From NCBI RefSeq assembly GCF_017355785.1, contig NZ_JAFEWE010000002.1, positions 546,618-610,617 on the forward strand: 64,000 nucleotides of DNA, in the 5' to 3' direction. The position numbers and the translations under genes were made by a program. The notes beneath the pieces are model-generated. The model saw only the letters and a program-made list of their open reading frames with translations, was not told where the DNA came from and did no database searches. Within the stretch, counting starts at the first letter, position 1; each line of letters starts with the position of its first letter. This DNA is from Desertivirga arenae (GTDB taxonomy: Bacteria; Bacteroidota; Bacteroidia; Sphingobacteriales; Sphingobacteriaceae). Shown here one piece after another: positions 1 through 7,435 of the stretch.

Positions 1-337
1 GTTCCGTTATCCCTAATTTGGAATGAATGAATTCCTGCAACTGATGGATTAGGTCCGAGACCTTCCCCTGCATTTGAGAAAAGTCTTTTGCAATGTCCGA
101 CATTTGCCAGATCAATAAGGCTACAATTCCGGCGAGAACGCCTGCTAAGACCAGAAGACCAAAGATGGCAGAAACTGGCCTGCTAAAGCCCCTGCCCTCA
201 ATACGCTTGCACAGCGGTAACAATAGCATGGCAATAATAGCCGCCAGGGTAAAAGGGAACAAAAACGGCTTCGCATAATAAAGTCCCGCAAAAATTAAAG
301 AGAATAAGAGAAGTACTTTAACCGCCTTGTTTAACAT
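1..337 (-). CDS. AI-2E family (PerM-like) permease, N-terminal part
   Basis: The reverse strand opens at 337 with MLNKAVKVLLLFSLIFAG and stays open to the window edge, so only about 112 N-terminal residues are visible. They form two hydrophobic helices (about residues 5-45) and a third at about 60-80, followed by an amphipathic stretch (QMSDIAKDFSQMQGKVSDLI). This is the usual N-terminal layout of the AI-2E/UPF0118 exporter family of inner-membrane proteins. The substrate cannot be told from this part. The gene is divergent from polX. The family call rests on layout and memory only. Confidence 0.72.
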   Translation of the reverse strand, partial: MLNKAVKVLLLFSLIFAGLYYAKPFLFPFTLAAIIAMLLLPLCKRIEGRGFSRPVSAIFGLLVLAGVLAGIVALLIWQMSDIAKDFSQMQGKVSDLIHQLQEFIHSKLGITE

Positions 338-435
338 GCTTTAGATTTATATAAGTGTGAATTATTCTCAGAACACTAAAAGAAGATGAGATGTTTTTTG
401 AGGGGAGATTGAGGGATATATGTATTTTTGAATCG

Positions 436-2112
436 ATGGAAAATAAAAGCATAGCGAGAACCCTCAGATTGTTCAGTCAACTAATGGAACTTCATGAAGA
501 AAATCCATTTAAGGTAAAATCGCTGGCTACAGCTGCTTTCAAGGTAGATAAACTTCCCTTCTCTATAGCAAAGAAGAGTCCTGAGGAAATCGAGAAAATA
601 GATGGATTAGGAAAAAGCACCGCCGCAAAGGTAATCGAACTACTTCAGACCGGAGCTATTCAGGAGATGGCCGATTTAATCAAGGAAACGCCTGCAGGTG
701 TGGTTGAAATAATGGGCATTAAGGGAGTCGGGCCGAAAAAAGTTCTTGTGATCTGGAAAGATCTTGGAATAGAGAGTATTGGAGAGCTTTACTATGCTTG
801 TAATGAAAATCGGCTGATCGAGGCTAAAGGCTTTGGATTAAAAACCCAGGAAGAGATCCGCAAGGCAATTGAGTTTAAGGTGGCAAGTAATGGCCGGTAT
901 CTGTACGCCCAAGTAGAAGAAGTTGCCGAGTTATTAATAAAAGAAGCGACCGGACTTGCTGGAGGCATTCAGGTGTCTTTTGTGGGAGATTTCCGGAGAA
1001 GATGTGAAATCATTGATGGACTAGACTTTCTGATAGGCTGCCAAGATGCTTCGGGAATTATTTCCGACTTAAAGGAGATCCCTTATCTGAACGTCCTTGC
1101 AGAAAGTCCAGAAAAACTTGAAACAGAGCACGAAACGGGAATAAAAGCTTTATTTAATTTTTGCTCCCCTGACACCTTTAGCTATAACCTTGCTTTTCTA
1201 ACAGGGGCTGAAGGCCATAATAAAGAACTGCAAAACAGACTGGAAATTGGCGATAAAAGTTTTGAAACGGAGGAGCAACTGTATGCCCAAGCTGGTCTTC
1301 CTTTTATCGAGCCCGAACTAAGAGAAGGCCTATTTGAATTTGACCTGGCAGCAGCTGGAAGAATGCCGGAACTGGTGGAATGGAAAGATCTGAAAGGAAG
1401 TCTTCACAATCATAGTACCTGGAGCGACGGAGTACATACACTGGAGGAAATGGCTCTTTTTTGCAGGGACGAACTTAAACTGGAATACCTCGGGATATCA
1501 GATCACTCTAAGTCTGCTTTCTATGCTAAAGGCTTAACCGAGGAACGTGTGATAGCTCAGCATGAAGAAATAGACAAACTAAATCTTGAGATTGAAAATT
1601 TTAGAATATTTAAGGGTATTGAATCTGATATATTATTCGACGGCTCTTTAGATTATTCTGATGAGATTTTAGCCCGCTTTGATTTTGTTGTTGCATCGAT
1701 CCACTCCGTTTTCAAAATGAGTGAAGAAAAAGCTACCAGCCGTTTAGTTAAAGCGATCGAAAATCCATTTACCACTATACTTGGTCACCCTACGGGTAGG
1801 ATGTTATTAACGCGAAATGGGTATCCCATCGACTATAAAAAGGTCATAGATGCTTGCGCTGCTAATGGAGTTATCATTGAAATAAATTCTAACCCTCTCC
1901 GTCTCGACCTCGACTGGCGTTGGCATCAATACGCTCTCGAAAAAGGAGTAGAACTTTCGATAAATCCTGATGCCCATAGTAAGAAAGGATTTTACGATAC
2001 CCGCTACGGTATTTTAGCAGCCCGAAAGGGAGGTGTTACTGCTGCAGATTGTTTAAATGCTTTGAATTCGACAGAGATAACAGCTTACTTCAAACAAAAG
2101 AAAGGAATTTAA
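436..2112 (+). CDS. polX: PolX-family DNA polymerase/PHP phosphoesterase with degenerate polymerase site
   Basis: PolX proteins join an X-family polymerase core to a PHP domain with 3'-5' exonuclease or phosphoesterase activity, and act in base-excision-type repair. Helix-hairpin-helix motifs lie at about residues 55-70 (IDGLGKSTAAKV) and 93-105 (IKGVGPKK), the palm near 184-200 (GDFRRRC), and the PHP domain from about 322 (LHNHSTWSDG, GISDHS, LGHPTGR, NPDAHS) to the end. All PHP metal ligands appear present. In the palm, the expected DxD reads G-L-D and the third acidic position near 239 is not acidic, so polymerase activity is doubtful. I chose ATG 436 (MENKSIARTL), the usual family start; the frame also allows ATG 391. 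The GT9 gene follows after 3 bp. Confidence 0.9.
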   Translation: MENKSIARTLRLFSQLMELHEENPFKVKSLATAAFKVDKLPFSIAKKSPEEIEKIDGLGKSTAAKVIELLQTGAIQEMADLIKETPAGVVEIMGIKGVGPKKVLVIWKDLGIESIGELYYACNENRLIEAKGFGLKTQEEIRKAIEFKVASNGRYLYAQVEEVAELLIKEATGLAGGIQVSFVGDFRRRCEIIDGLDFLIGCQDASGIISDLKEIPYLNVLAESPEKLETEHETGIKALFNFCSPDTFSYNLAFLTGAEGHNKELQNRLEIGDKSFETEEQLYAQAGLPFIEPELREGLFEFDLAAAGRMPELVEWKDLKGSLHNHSTWSDGVHTLEEMALFCRDELKLEYLGISDHSKSAFYAKGLTEERVIAQHEEIDKLNLEIENFRIFKGIESDILFDGSLDYSDEILARFDFVVASIHSVFKMSEEKATSRLVKAIENPFTTILGHPTGRMLLTRNGYPIDYKKVIDACAANGVIIEINSNPLRLDLDWRWHQYALEKGVELSINPDAHSKKGFYDTRYGILAARKGGVTAADCLNALNSTEITAYFKQKKGI

Positions 2113-2115
2113 GAA

Positions 2116-3072
2116 TTGAAGATTTTAATCATACGGTTTAGTTCCATTGGAGATATCGTACTTACGACCCCTGTTATCCGATGTGTTAAACAGCAGTTAC
2201 CCGATTGTGAACTCCACTTTCTTAGTAAGCCTAATTTTAAAGCTGTATTAAGCAGCAATCCTTATATTGATAAGATTCATCTCCTGCAGAAGCCCCTCGC
2301 TAAAACAGTTGAAGAATTGAAGGCAGAGAAATTTGACTACGTCATTGATCTTCACAATAACCTTCGGACAAGCCTTCTCAAATTCAAACTTGGTGTCCGT
2401 TCATCGGCCTTTAACAAATTGAATATTGAAAAGTGGCTTTTGGTTAACTTTAAGATCAACAAAATGCCAAACAAACACATTGTAGACCGGTATTTGGAAG
2501 CGGCAGCTCCTCTCGGAGTTACGAATGATGGAAAGGGTCTGGATTACTTTTTGGAGAAGGAAAGAAATGTGCAGGAACTACTTCCTGCTTCTCATTTAAA
2601 TTATGTTGCTTTCGTAACCGGGGCCCAACACGCTACTAAAAGACTTCCTTTACATAAGATCGTTGAGATCTGCCGTCTTATCAACAAACCCGTTGTGCTT
2701 TTGGGCGGAAAAGACGAAATGGACCAGGGTGCAGAAATCGCCAGGGAAAGTGGGGCTCACGTGTTTAATGGTTGCGGGAGATTCTCGCTGGATGAGTCGG
2801 CTTTTTTAGTTAGGGAGGCAGAATCAGTTATTACCCACGATACCGGATTAATGCATATTGCGGCTGCTTTCAACAAGCGTATCATCTCTGTATGGGGCAA
2901 TACTGTACCCGAACTGGGCATGTATCCTTACAAAACAGAGGATCAGAAAATTTTTGAAGTTAAGGGCCTAAAATGCCGGCCTTGTTCCAAGATCGGATAT
3001 AAAAAATGTCCATTGGGACATTTCAAATGCATGAATGAGCAGAATTCTAAAGGTATTGCAGATTGCATATAA
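2116..3072 (+). CDS. Glycosyltransferase family 9 (heptosyltransferase-like)
   Basis: GT9 enzymes transfer heptose or related sugars from ADP-sugars to the lipopolysaccharide inner core on the cytoplasmic face. The protein (318 aa) starts MKILIIRFSSIGDIVLTTP, the typical first Rossmann strand and loop of the family. Its C-terminal half holds the nucleotide-binding stretch (LLGGKDE near 195, then THDTGLMHIAAAF and WGNTVPELGMYP near 238-270). A cysteine-rich tail follows (CRPCSKIGYKKCPLGHFKCM), common in GT9 homologs. The start codon is TTG, 3 bp after the polX stop, so the two genes are probably cotranscribed. The acceptor sugar is unknown. Confidence 0.88.
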   Translation: MKILIIRFSSIGDIVLTTPVIRCVKQQLPDCELHFLSKPNFKAVLSSNPYIDKIHLLQKPLAKTVEELKAEKFDYVIDLHNNLRTSLLKFKLGVRSSAFNKLNIEKWLLVNFKINKMPNKHIVDRYLEAAAPLGVTNDGKGLDYFLEKERNVQELLPASHLNYVAFVTGAQHATKRLPLHKIVEICRLINKPVVLLGGKDEMDQGAEIARESGAHVFNGCGRFSLDESAFLVREAESVITHDTGLMHIAAAFNKRIISVWGNTVPELGMYPYKTEDQKIFEVKGLKCRPCSKIGYKKCPLGHFKCMNEQNSKGIADCI

Positions 3073-3220
3073 AGTTGTATACTTGCAGCTGAAATTCATG
3101 CTTTGTCACAATTAAATAAACAGAATATCGACAGATAGATCCTAATTTCCCAAATAGGCCTAAACATCCTATTCCCAACATTGCTCACAATTAAATTAAT
3201 TATCACATATCTTTTAAACA

Positions 3221-3892
3221 ATGAAAAAACTATTTTTCACAGCTATGATGCTGGTTGCTGGTTCAAGCTTATTTGCACAAACAAAATTCGGACTTAAAGC
3301 AGGGGTTAATTTTGCAAACATGACTCAAAAAGACGATGGTTCTAATGTTAGTACAAGCGCTTCATCAAGATTAACTTATAACTTAACGGGATACTTAGAG
3401 ATTCCTCTTAGTGAGAGCATATTTTTTCAACCCGGCCTATCTCTCATGGGAAAGGGCTATAAGGCAGAGGCTAGTGAAGAACTATTCGACATTACTGTTA
3501 AAGGCGAAGAAAAGACAGATTTAATGTATTTGGAAGTACCCTTGAACGCGGTTAAAAAATTTGATGTCGGAACCGGAAAGTTCTTTGTTGGCGCAGGTCC
3601 ATATATAGCCTATGGCCTTTCAGGAAAATATAAGATTTCAATGACAGGACCTGATGAAGACGGCAAGACAATCACAGAAAGCGATGAAGGGGATATTAAT
3701 TTTGGAACTGGAGATGATGATGATGTAAAGCCACTCGACATGGGCTTAAATTTTCTTGCTGGATATCAACTTGGTAATGGAATCAGTTTAAATGGTAGCT
3801 ATGGATTAGGTTTGACAAATCTAGCGCAAAAAGACAGTGGCAGCACGCTTAAAAATAAAGTATTCTCTATCTCTCTGGGATTCTTATTTTAA
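3221..3892 (+). CDS. Outer-membrane beta-barrel protein (PorT/OmpA-barrel type)
   Basis: The first 20 residues (MKKLFFTAMMLVAGSSLFAQ) are a signal peptide ending in the A-Q site usual in Bacteroidota. The mature part begins TKFGLKAGVNFANM, the opening strand of the porin-like outer-membrane beta-barrel domain. It continues as alternating strands to a C-terminal ISLGFLF, an aromatic-ended last strand. An acidic loop (GDDDDVK, about residues 165-171) is probably surface exposed. At 223 aa it fits an eight-strand barrel. The gene has its own upstream region and a strong terminator. The specific role is unknown. Confidence 0.82.
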   Translation: MKKLFFTAMMLVAGSSLFAQTKFGLKAGVNFANMTQKDDGSNVSTSASSRLTYNLTGYLEIPLSESIFFQPGLSLMGKGYKAEASEELFDITVKGEEKTDLMYLEVPLNAVKKFDVGTGKFFVGAGPYIAYGLSGKYKISMTGPDEDGKTITESDEGDINFGTGDDDDVKPLDMGLNFLAGYQLGNGISLNGSYGLGLTNLAQKDSGSTLKNKVFSISLGFLF

Positions 3893-3916
3893 TCAATAGA
3901 ATTTTCATAAACTTAC

Positions 3917-3945
3917 AGCCCGGAAAACTTCCGGGCTATTTTTTT
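3917..3945 (+). terminator. Intrinsic terminator of the barrel gene
   Basis: Seven-base-pair GC stem AGCCCGG / CCGGGCT with a 7-nt loop, followed by eight Ts, 24 bp after the stop codon of the barrel gene. Confidence 0.9.
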
Positions 3946-3956
3946 GCTTAATTATT

Positions 3957-4454
3957 ATGAAAAAACTATTACTTGTCCGACACGCTAAGTCAGATTGGAA
4001 CGAACCGAAGCTTTCGGATTTTGACAGACCGCTCAATGCCCGTGGTAATAAGAACGCGACCGAAATGGCAGACAGGCTTTTGCAAAAACATATTATCCCG
4101 GAAAAAATAGTAAGTAGTCCTGCTAAACGCGCCTACACTACCGCGAAATACTTCGCCAAAACTTTCAATATCGACAAAGAACAGATAGAGAAGGTAGAAG
4201 GTATTTATGAAGCGAGCGCCCACGAACTTCTAAATATTGTTAACCAATTAGATAACACAAAAAACTTCATTGCCCTTTTTGGACATAACCCAGGGATTAC
4301 CACTCTTGCTGTCGGTTTATGCGGCACTTATATTTCCAATATCCCAACTTGCGGAATGGTCTTAATAGAATTTCCGTTTGATGACTGGGCGATGGTAAGC
4401 TACGATACGGGAAAGGAGTTATTATACGACTATCCAAAAAGTGGTGACGATTAG
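3957..4454 (+). CDS. Histidine phosphatase family protein (SixA-like)
   Basis: A 165-aa member of the histidine phosphatase superfamily. The catalytic motif is RHAKSDW at residues 8-14, where RH(A/G) carries the phosphorylated histidine. A second arginine motif (SSPAKRAYTTA) lies near 54-64 and the second catalytic histidine is in FGHNPGI near 108. The short length and RHAK motif are like SixA, which dephosphorylates phosphohistidines in signalling proteins; the substrate here is not known. It follows the barrel gene behind a terminator and is convergent with dprA. Confidence 0.88.
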   Translation: MKKLLLVRHAKSDWNEPKLSDFDRPLNARGNKNATEMADRLLQKHIIPEKIVSSPAKRAYTTAKYFAKTFNIDKEQIEKVEGIYEASAHELLNIVNQLDNTKNFIALFGHNPGITTLAVGLCGTYISNIPTCGMVLIEFPFDDWAMVSYDTGKELLYDYPKSGDD

Positions 4455-4528
4455 AATAAATGCCATAACCGGGTAGATAAGGTTCCCTCTAACTATTGTA
4501 ATTTAAATCATTGAACTTCAAGCCGAAT

Positions 4529-4551
4529 TGTTCTACGTAGAACGTGGAACA
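4529..4551. terminator. Convergent-gene hairpin that also reads as a parS-like palindrome
   Basis: Arms TGTTCTACG and CGTGGAACA (one G-U pair) enclose TAGAA between the SixA-like gene and dprA, so a bidirectional terminator is the simplest reading. The same bases contain the perfect 14-bp palindrome GTTCTACGTAGAAC (4530-4543), which resembles ParB-binding parS sites. See the finding. Confidence 0.55.
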
Positions 4552-4552
4552 T

Positions 4553-5647
4553 TTAAGCGAGTTTATACATTTTACCCGGAAGACCTGTCAGTACTCCTTT
4601 CATTTCAAGATTCAGCAATGTGACAACCAGCTTGCTTTGCGGCATTTCTGCCAGCACTGATAGCTCGTCTACTCCCGCAGTTTTCCTGATACCAAGTATT
4701 TCAACAATTCTTTGCTCCTCCGGCTCTAATGCTAAGATCAGGCTCAGTTGTTTGAGAGATTCAACATCTTCGGGCGGATTCCATCCCAGCAGGTATTCAA
4801 TATCCCTTATACCTGTTATAAGGTTTGCCCGGTTTGTTTTAATCAGATGATTACACCCTGCCGAGTACTCATTATTGACATCGCCGGGATAAGCAAATAC
4901 ATCCCTGTTATAGGAATCAGCCAGTTCCGCAGTGATTAATGCACCACCTGTTAAACTTGCTTCAACGATTATCGTAGCATCTGTCATTCCTGCCACTATC
5001 CGGTTTCGCTTTGGAAAGTTCTCTCTATCCGGGTTAGTCTCCGAGAGGAACTCAGTCAAAATACCTCCGCTGCTTACCATTTTCTCTGCTATTGATCGAT
5101 GCTGAGCCGGATAGATCCTGTCAAGCCCATGCCCTACTACTCCTACCGTAGGTACCTCATTTTTCAGGCACTCACGATGAGCAATTCCATCAATTCCATG
5201 AGCAAGCCCACTTACTACTACCACATCATGTTTCTTCAGATCTTCCACAAGCTTCTGAGTTAGCTCCTTTCCGTAGGCTGTAGCCCTCCTCGTCCCCACA
5301 ATACTTATGATCTTGCTATGGTTTAAGTTTGCATTGCCTTTATAATATAAAAGTACCGGGGCGTCATAGCAATTCCTTAATCTTTGCGGGTAACTCTCAT
5401 CCGCTATGAAAAAGGTCTGTATTTTATATCGTTCAATAAATTCTATTTCCTTCTCTGCACGCTTAAAAAATTCCTTTTGACGAATATTTTGAGCTGTCTT
5501 TTCCCCTATTCCAGGAATAGCCATTAGTTGAGCTTTACTGGCTGTAAATAATTCTTCAACACCTCCAAAATGCTTTAATAAGAGCTTTGAATTCACCGAT
5601 CCTACGCCGGGAATAAGGGTTAATGCGATTTGCTGTAAAAGAGACAT
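4553..5647 (-). CDS. dprA: DNA-processing protein DprA
   Basis: DprA binds incoming single-stranded DNA during natural transformation and loads RecA. The 364-aa protein has an N-terminal helix-hairpin-helix region (LIPGVGSVNSKLLLKHFGG and IPGIGEKTAQNI), then the Rossmann-like core with SIVGTRRATAYG near 115, SGLAHGIDGIAH near 150, and the phosphate-binding stretch NFPKRNRIVAG followed by GGALITAELA. A C-terminal winged-helix-like domain covers about 300-364. This is the full family layout and length. It is transcribed away from the BlaI-like gene, and the operator cluster lies in the shared upstream region. Confidence 0.96.
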   Translation of the reverse strand: MSLLQQIALTLIPGVGSVNSKLLLKHFGGVEELFTASKAQLMAIPGIGEKTAQNIRQKEFFKRAEKEIEFIERYKIQTFFIADESYPQRLRNCYDAPVLLYYKGNANLNHSKIISIVGTRRATAYGKELTQKLVEDLKKHDVVVVSGLAHGIDGIAHRECLKNEVPTVGVVGHGLDRIYPAQHRSIAEKMVSSGGILTEFLSETNPDRENFPKRNRIVAGMTDATIIVEASLTGGALITAELADSYNRDVFAYPGDVNNEYSAGCNHLIKTNRANLITGIRDIEYLLGWNPPEDVESLKQLSLILALEPEEQRIVEILGIRKTAGVDELSVLAEMPQSKLVVTLLNLEMKGVLTGLPGKMYKLA

Positions 5648-5673
5648 AAGGTTCTGAAAACAGGTCCATAAAA

Positions 5674-5713
5674 TAAACTATAGAAGTAGTTTGGAAACTA
5701 CTTCTATGGTTTA
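5674..5713. promoter_or_regulatory. Large palindromic operator upstream of the BlaI-like repressor
   Basis: A perfect 13-bp inverted repeat ATAGAAGTAGTTT / AAACTACTTCTAT (5680-5692 and 5695-5707) is centred on GG and extends to about 19 bp per arm with one mismatch. BlaI/MecI repressors bind as dimers to palindromes of the TACTA...TAGTA kind, and the core here is similar. It lies between the divergent dprA and blaI-like genes. Confidence 0.75.
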
Positions 5714-5728
5714 TACCTTCATCTAAGC

Positions 5729-5746
5729 GAACTATTTTTATAGTTC
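5729..5746. promoter_or_regulatory. Second, smaller palindrome before the BlaI-like gene
   Basis: Perfect 7-bp inverted repeat GAACTAT-N4-ATAGTTC ending 13 bp before the ATG at 5760. Its position, overlapping the likely core promoter, suggests a repressor half of a two-operator arrangement. It has AT-rich, ACTA-like arms similar to the larger site upstream. Confidence 0.55.
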
Positions 5747-5759
5747 AATCAGATTTAGC

Positions 5760-6155
5760 ATGAAAGATAAGAGTAAAAATCTTATTAAAGAACTTACAAA
5801 AGCAGAAGAACAGATAATGCGCATTCTCTGGCGACTGAAAGAAGGGATTGTAAAAGAGATCATTGAAGAAATACCTGAACCTAAACCCGCTTATAATACG
5901 GTATCAACTGTTATACGGGTGTTAGAAACAAAAGGCTTTGTAGATCACAAAGTTTATGGCAGCTCGCACATCTACTACCCGATTGTAGCAGAGAAAGACT
6001 ATAAAGCTTTCGCATTTGATAAGATCTTCAGCAACTACTTCAATAATTCCTATAAGCAGCTTGTTACCTTTCTCGTAGACGAAAAGCAAATTGGAGAAGA
6101 TGAAATTAAGGAGTTAACACAAATGGTGGAACAACTAAAAAACAAAAAAGAATGA
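5760..6155 (+). CDS. BlaI/MecI/CopY family transcriptional repressor
   Basis: This winged-helix repressor family controls beta-lactamase or cell-wall-stress genes and is normally inactivated by a BlaR1/M56 membrane protease encoded just downstream. The 131-aa protein shows the family signature LTKAEEQIMRILWRL (residues 11-25), the recognition segment KPAYNTVSTVIRVLETKGFV (about 42-61), and a C-terminal dimerisation helix pair. Two palindromes upstream suggest autorepression. Its stop codon overlaps an ATG in the ATGA arrangement typical of blaI-blaR1, but the downstream frame ends after 21 residues, so the partner is missing here. Confidence 0.92.
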   Translation: MKDKSKNLIKELTKAEEQIMRILWRLKEGIVKEIIEEIPEPKPAYNTVSTVIRVLETKGFVDHKVYGSSHIYYPIVAEKDYKAFAFDKIFSNYFNNSYKQLVTFLVDEKQIGEDEIKELTQMVEQLKNKKE

Positions 6156-6217
6156 ACTTTATCTCTCTATTAGAAGGCATAGCAAGTCTTCCAGGTACCT
6201 ATTGCGCAGGTAAATAA
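6152..6217 (+). pseudogene. Stub of a BlaR1/M56 peptidase partner gene
   Basis: The ATG overlaps the repressor's TGA, exactly as M56/BlaR1 genes usually follow blaI. The 21-residue reading (MNFISLLEGIASLPGTYCAGK) begins like the first helix of a Bacteroidota M56 protein, then stops inside the 3' end of rsmG. I infer a deletion that removed the rest of the sensor gene. It could also be a chance ORF. Confidence 0.45.
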
Positions 6218-6831
6218 ACGACAAACTTTGTCTCGAAAAAGTCTTCCTTAAAATATTTCGACAAAGGATATAGCTCGATATCCTTCAATCTCGATTCTTT
6301 CAACTCTTGTTCCAGATCACCTCCTTTGAGGTAAAGTACACCATTGGGCAATTTGTTCAATGGTTTTTTGTCGAACTTCCCTCTGATCCATGGATAAAAA
6401 TCTTTCAACTGGGTAACAGCTCTTGAAACAATGAAATTAAACTTCTCATCGATCTGCTCAGCGCGGGCGTGAGAGGACTTCAGGTTCTGCAAGTGCAAAG
6501 CTTTGGCAACTTCAGTTACCACCTTTATTTTTTTTCCTATAGAATCGACGAGGTGGAAAGATGTGTCAGGAAATAAGATAGCTAAAGGAATACCCGGAAA
6601 ACCTCCTCCTGTACCAACATCCATAACCTTTTCGCCAGGCTTGAACTCTATAACTTTAGCAATTCCCAGGGAATGAAGAATATGCCGAAGGTAGAGACTT
6701 TCTATATCCTTACGGGAAATTACGTTGATCTGGGAATTCCAGAAGGTATAAAGCTCTTCGAGCTTATTGAACTGATCTTTCTGAGTATCAGTTAAATTTG
6801 GAAAATAATTAAAAATAATATCAGAAGTCAC
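6199..6831 (-). CDS. rsmG: 16S rRNA (guanine-527 N7)-methyltransferase RsmG
   Basis: RsmG (GidB) makes m7G527 in 16S rRNA using S-adenosylmethionine. The 210-aa protein carries the SAM-binding motif MDVGTGGGFPGIPLAI (about residues 70-85), preceded by the typical YLRHILHSLGIAKVI and followed by DSIGKKIKVV and the VSRAVTQL motif. It is the last gene of a three-gene operon: its start overlaps the end of the sigma-factor gene by 11 bp, so translation is probably coupled. Its 3' end overlaps the BlaR1 stub on the other strand. Confidence 0.95.
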   Translation of the reverse strand: MTSDIIFNYFPNLTDTQKDQFNKLEELYTFWNSQINVISRKDIESLYLRHILHSLGIAKVIEFKPGEKVMDVGTGGGFPGIPLAILFPDTSFHLVDSIGKKIKVVTEVAKALHLQNLKSSHARAEQIDEKFNFIVSRAVTQLKDFYPWIRGKFDKKPLNKLPNGVLYLKGGDLEQELKESRLKDIELYPLSKYFKEDFFETKFVVYLPAQ

Positions 6832-7435
6832 TTCCTGGGGCTTTCTTCCTGCGGTTAATAATGTTTGATAATAAATCTCTTGCCCTGAATAACTGTGCTT
6901 TTACTGTTCCCAAAGGTAGATCAAGTTGCTGTGCAATTTCCTCGTACGACTGCTCGTCAAAGTAGCGCAACATGATCAGAGTTTTATACCGCAAAGGTAG
7001 CTTATCTACAATTATCTTTAGCTGTTCCTGCTGCTGTTTTTTAATAGAGGTTTCTTCTGGATTGAGGGTGTCCGATTTTATTTGTAAGGGTCTGTCATCT
7101 CCCTCATCGTCAACCATTGAATTTATAGATACCAGATTGATTCTCTTCTTCCGGATAAAATCGATACAGTTATTGGTAGCGATCCTGAAAAGCCACGTAC
7201 TGAAGGCGAAGTCAGGTTTATATTTCTCAATATTTTCAAAGGCTTTCCCAAATGTCTCCACCGTAAGATCCATCGCGTCGTCCTTGTTATTCACCATTTT
7301 CAACGCCATGAAATAGATTGAGTCTTTGTACCGTTGCATTAGCTCAGCATACGCTTTTTGATCGCCTTCTTTAGCCCTTCCAACAAGGTTAAAATCGTTT
7401 AATGCGTTAGCCGAAAAGTTCGGATTTACTTCCAT
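6821..7435 (-). CDS. ECF-type RNA polymerase sigma factor
   Basis: A 204-aa sigma-70 family protein with region 2 at about residues 25-95 (YAELMQRYKDSIYFMALKMV, STWLFRIATNNCIDFIRKKR) and region 4 at about 140-190 (LPLRYKTLIMLRYFDEQSYEEIAQQLDLP, then LGTVKAQLFRARDLL). Region 3 is absent, as in extracytoplasmic-function sigma factors. No anti-sigma gene is adjacent; the gene overlaps a GT2 gene upstream (10 bp) and rsmG downstream (11 bp). The regulon and inducing signal are not visible from this window. Confidence 0.93.
   Translation of the reverse strand: MEVNPNFSANALNDFNLVGRAKEGDQKAYAELMQRYKDSIYFMALKMVNNKDDAMDLTVETFGKAFENIEKYKPDFAFSTWLFRIATNNCIDFIRKKRINLVSINSMVDDEGDDRPLQIKSDTLNPEETSIKKQQQEQLKIIVDKLPLRYKTLIMLRYFDEQSYEEIAQQLDLPLGTVKAQLFRARDLLSNIINRRKKAPGSDF

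Noticed and set aside
93-278. Plus-strand 61-codon frame
   Set aside because: It is the antisense shadow of the AI-2E-type permease, whose reverse-strand reading shows clear membrane helices.
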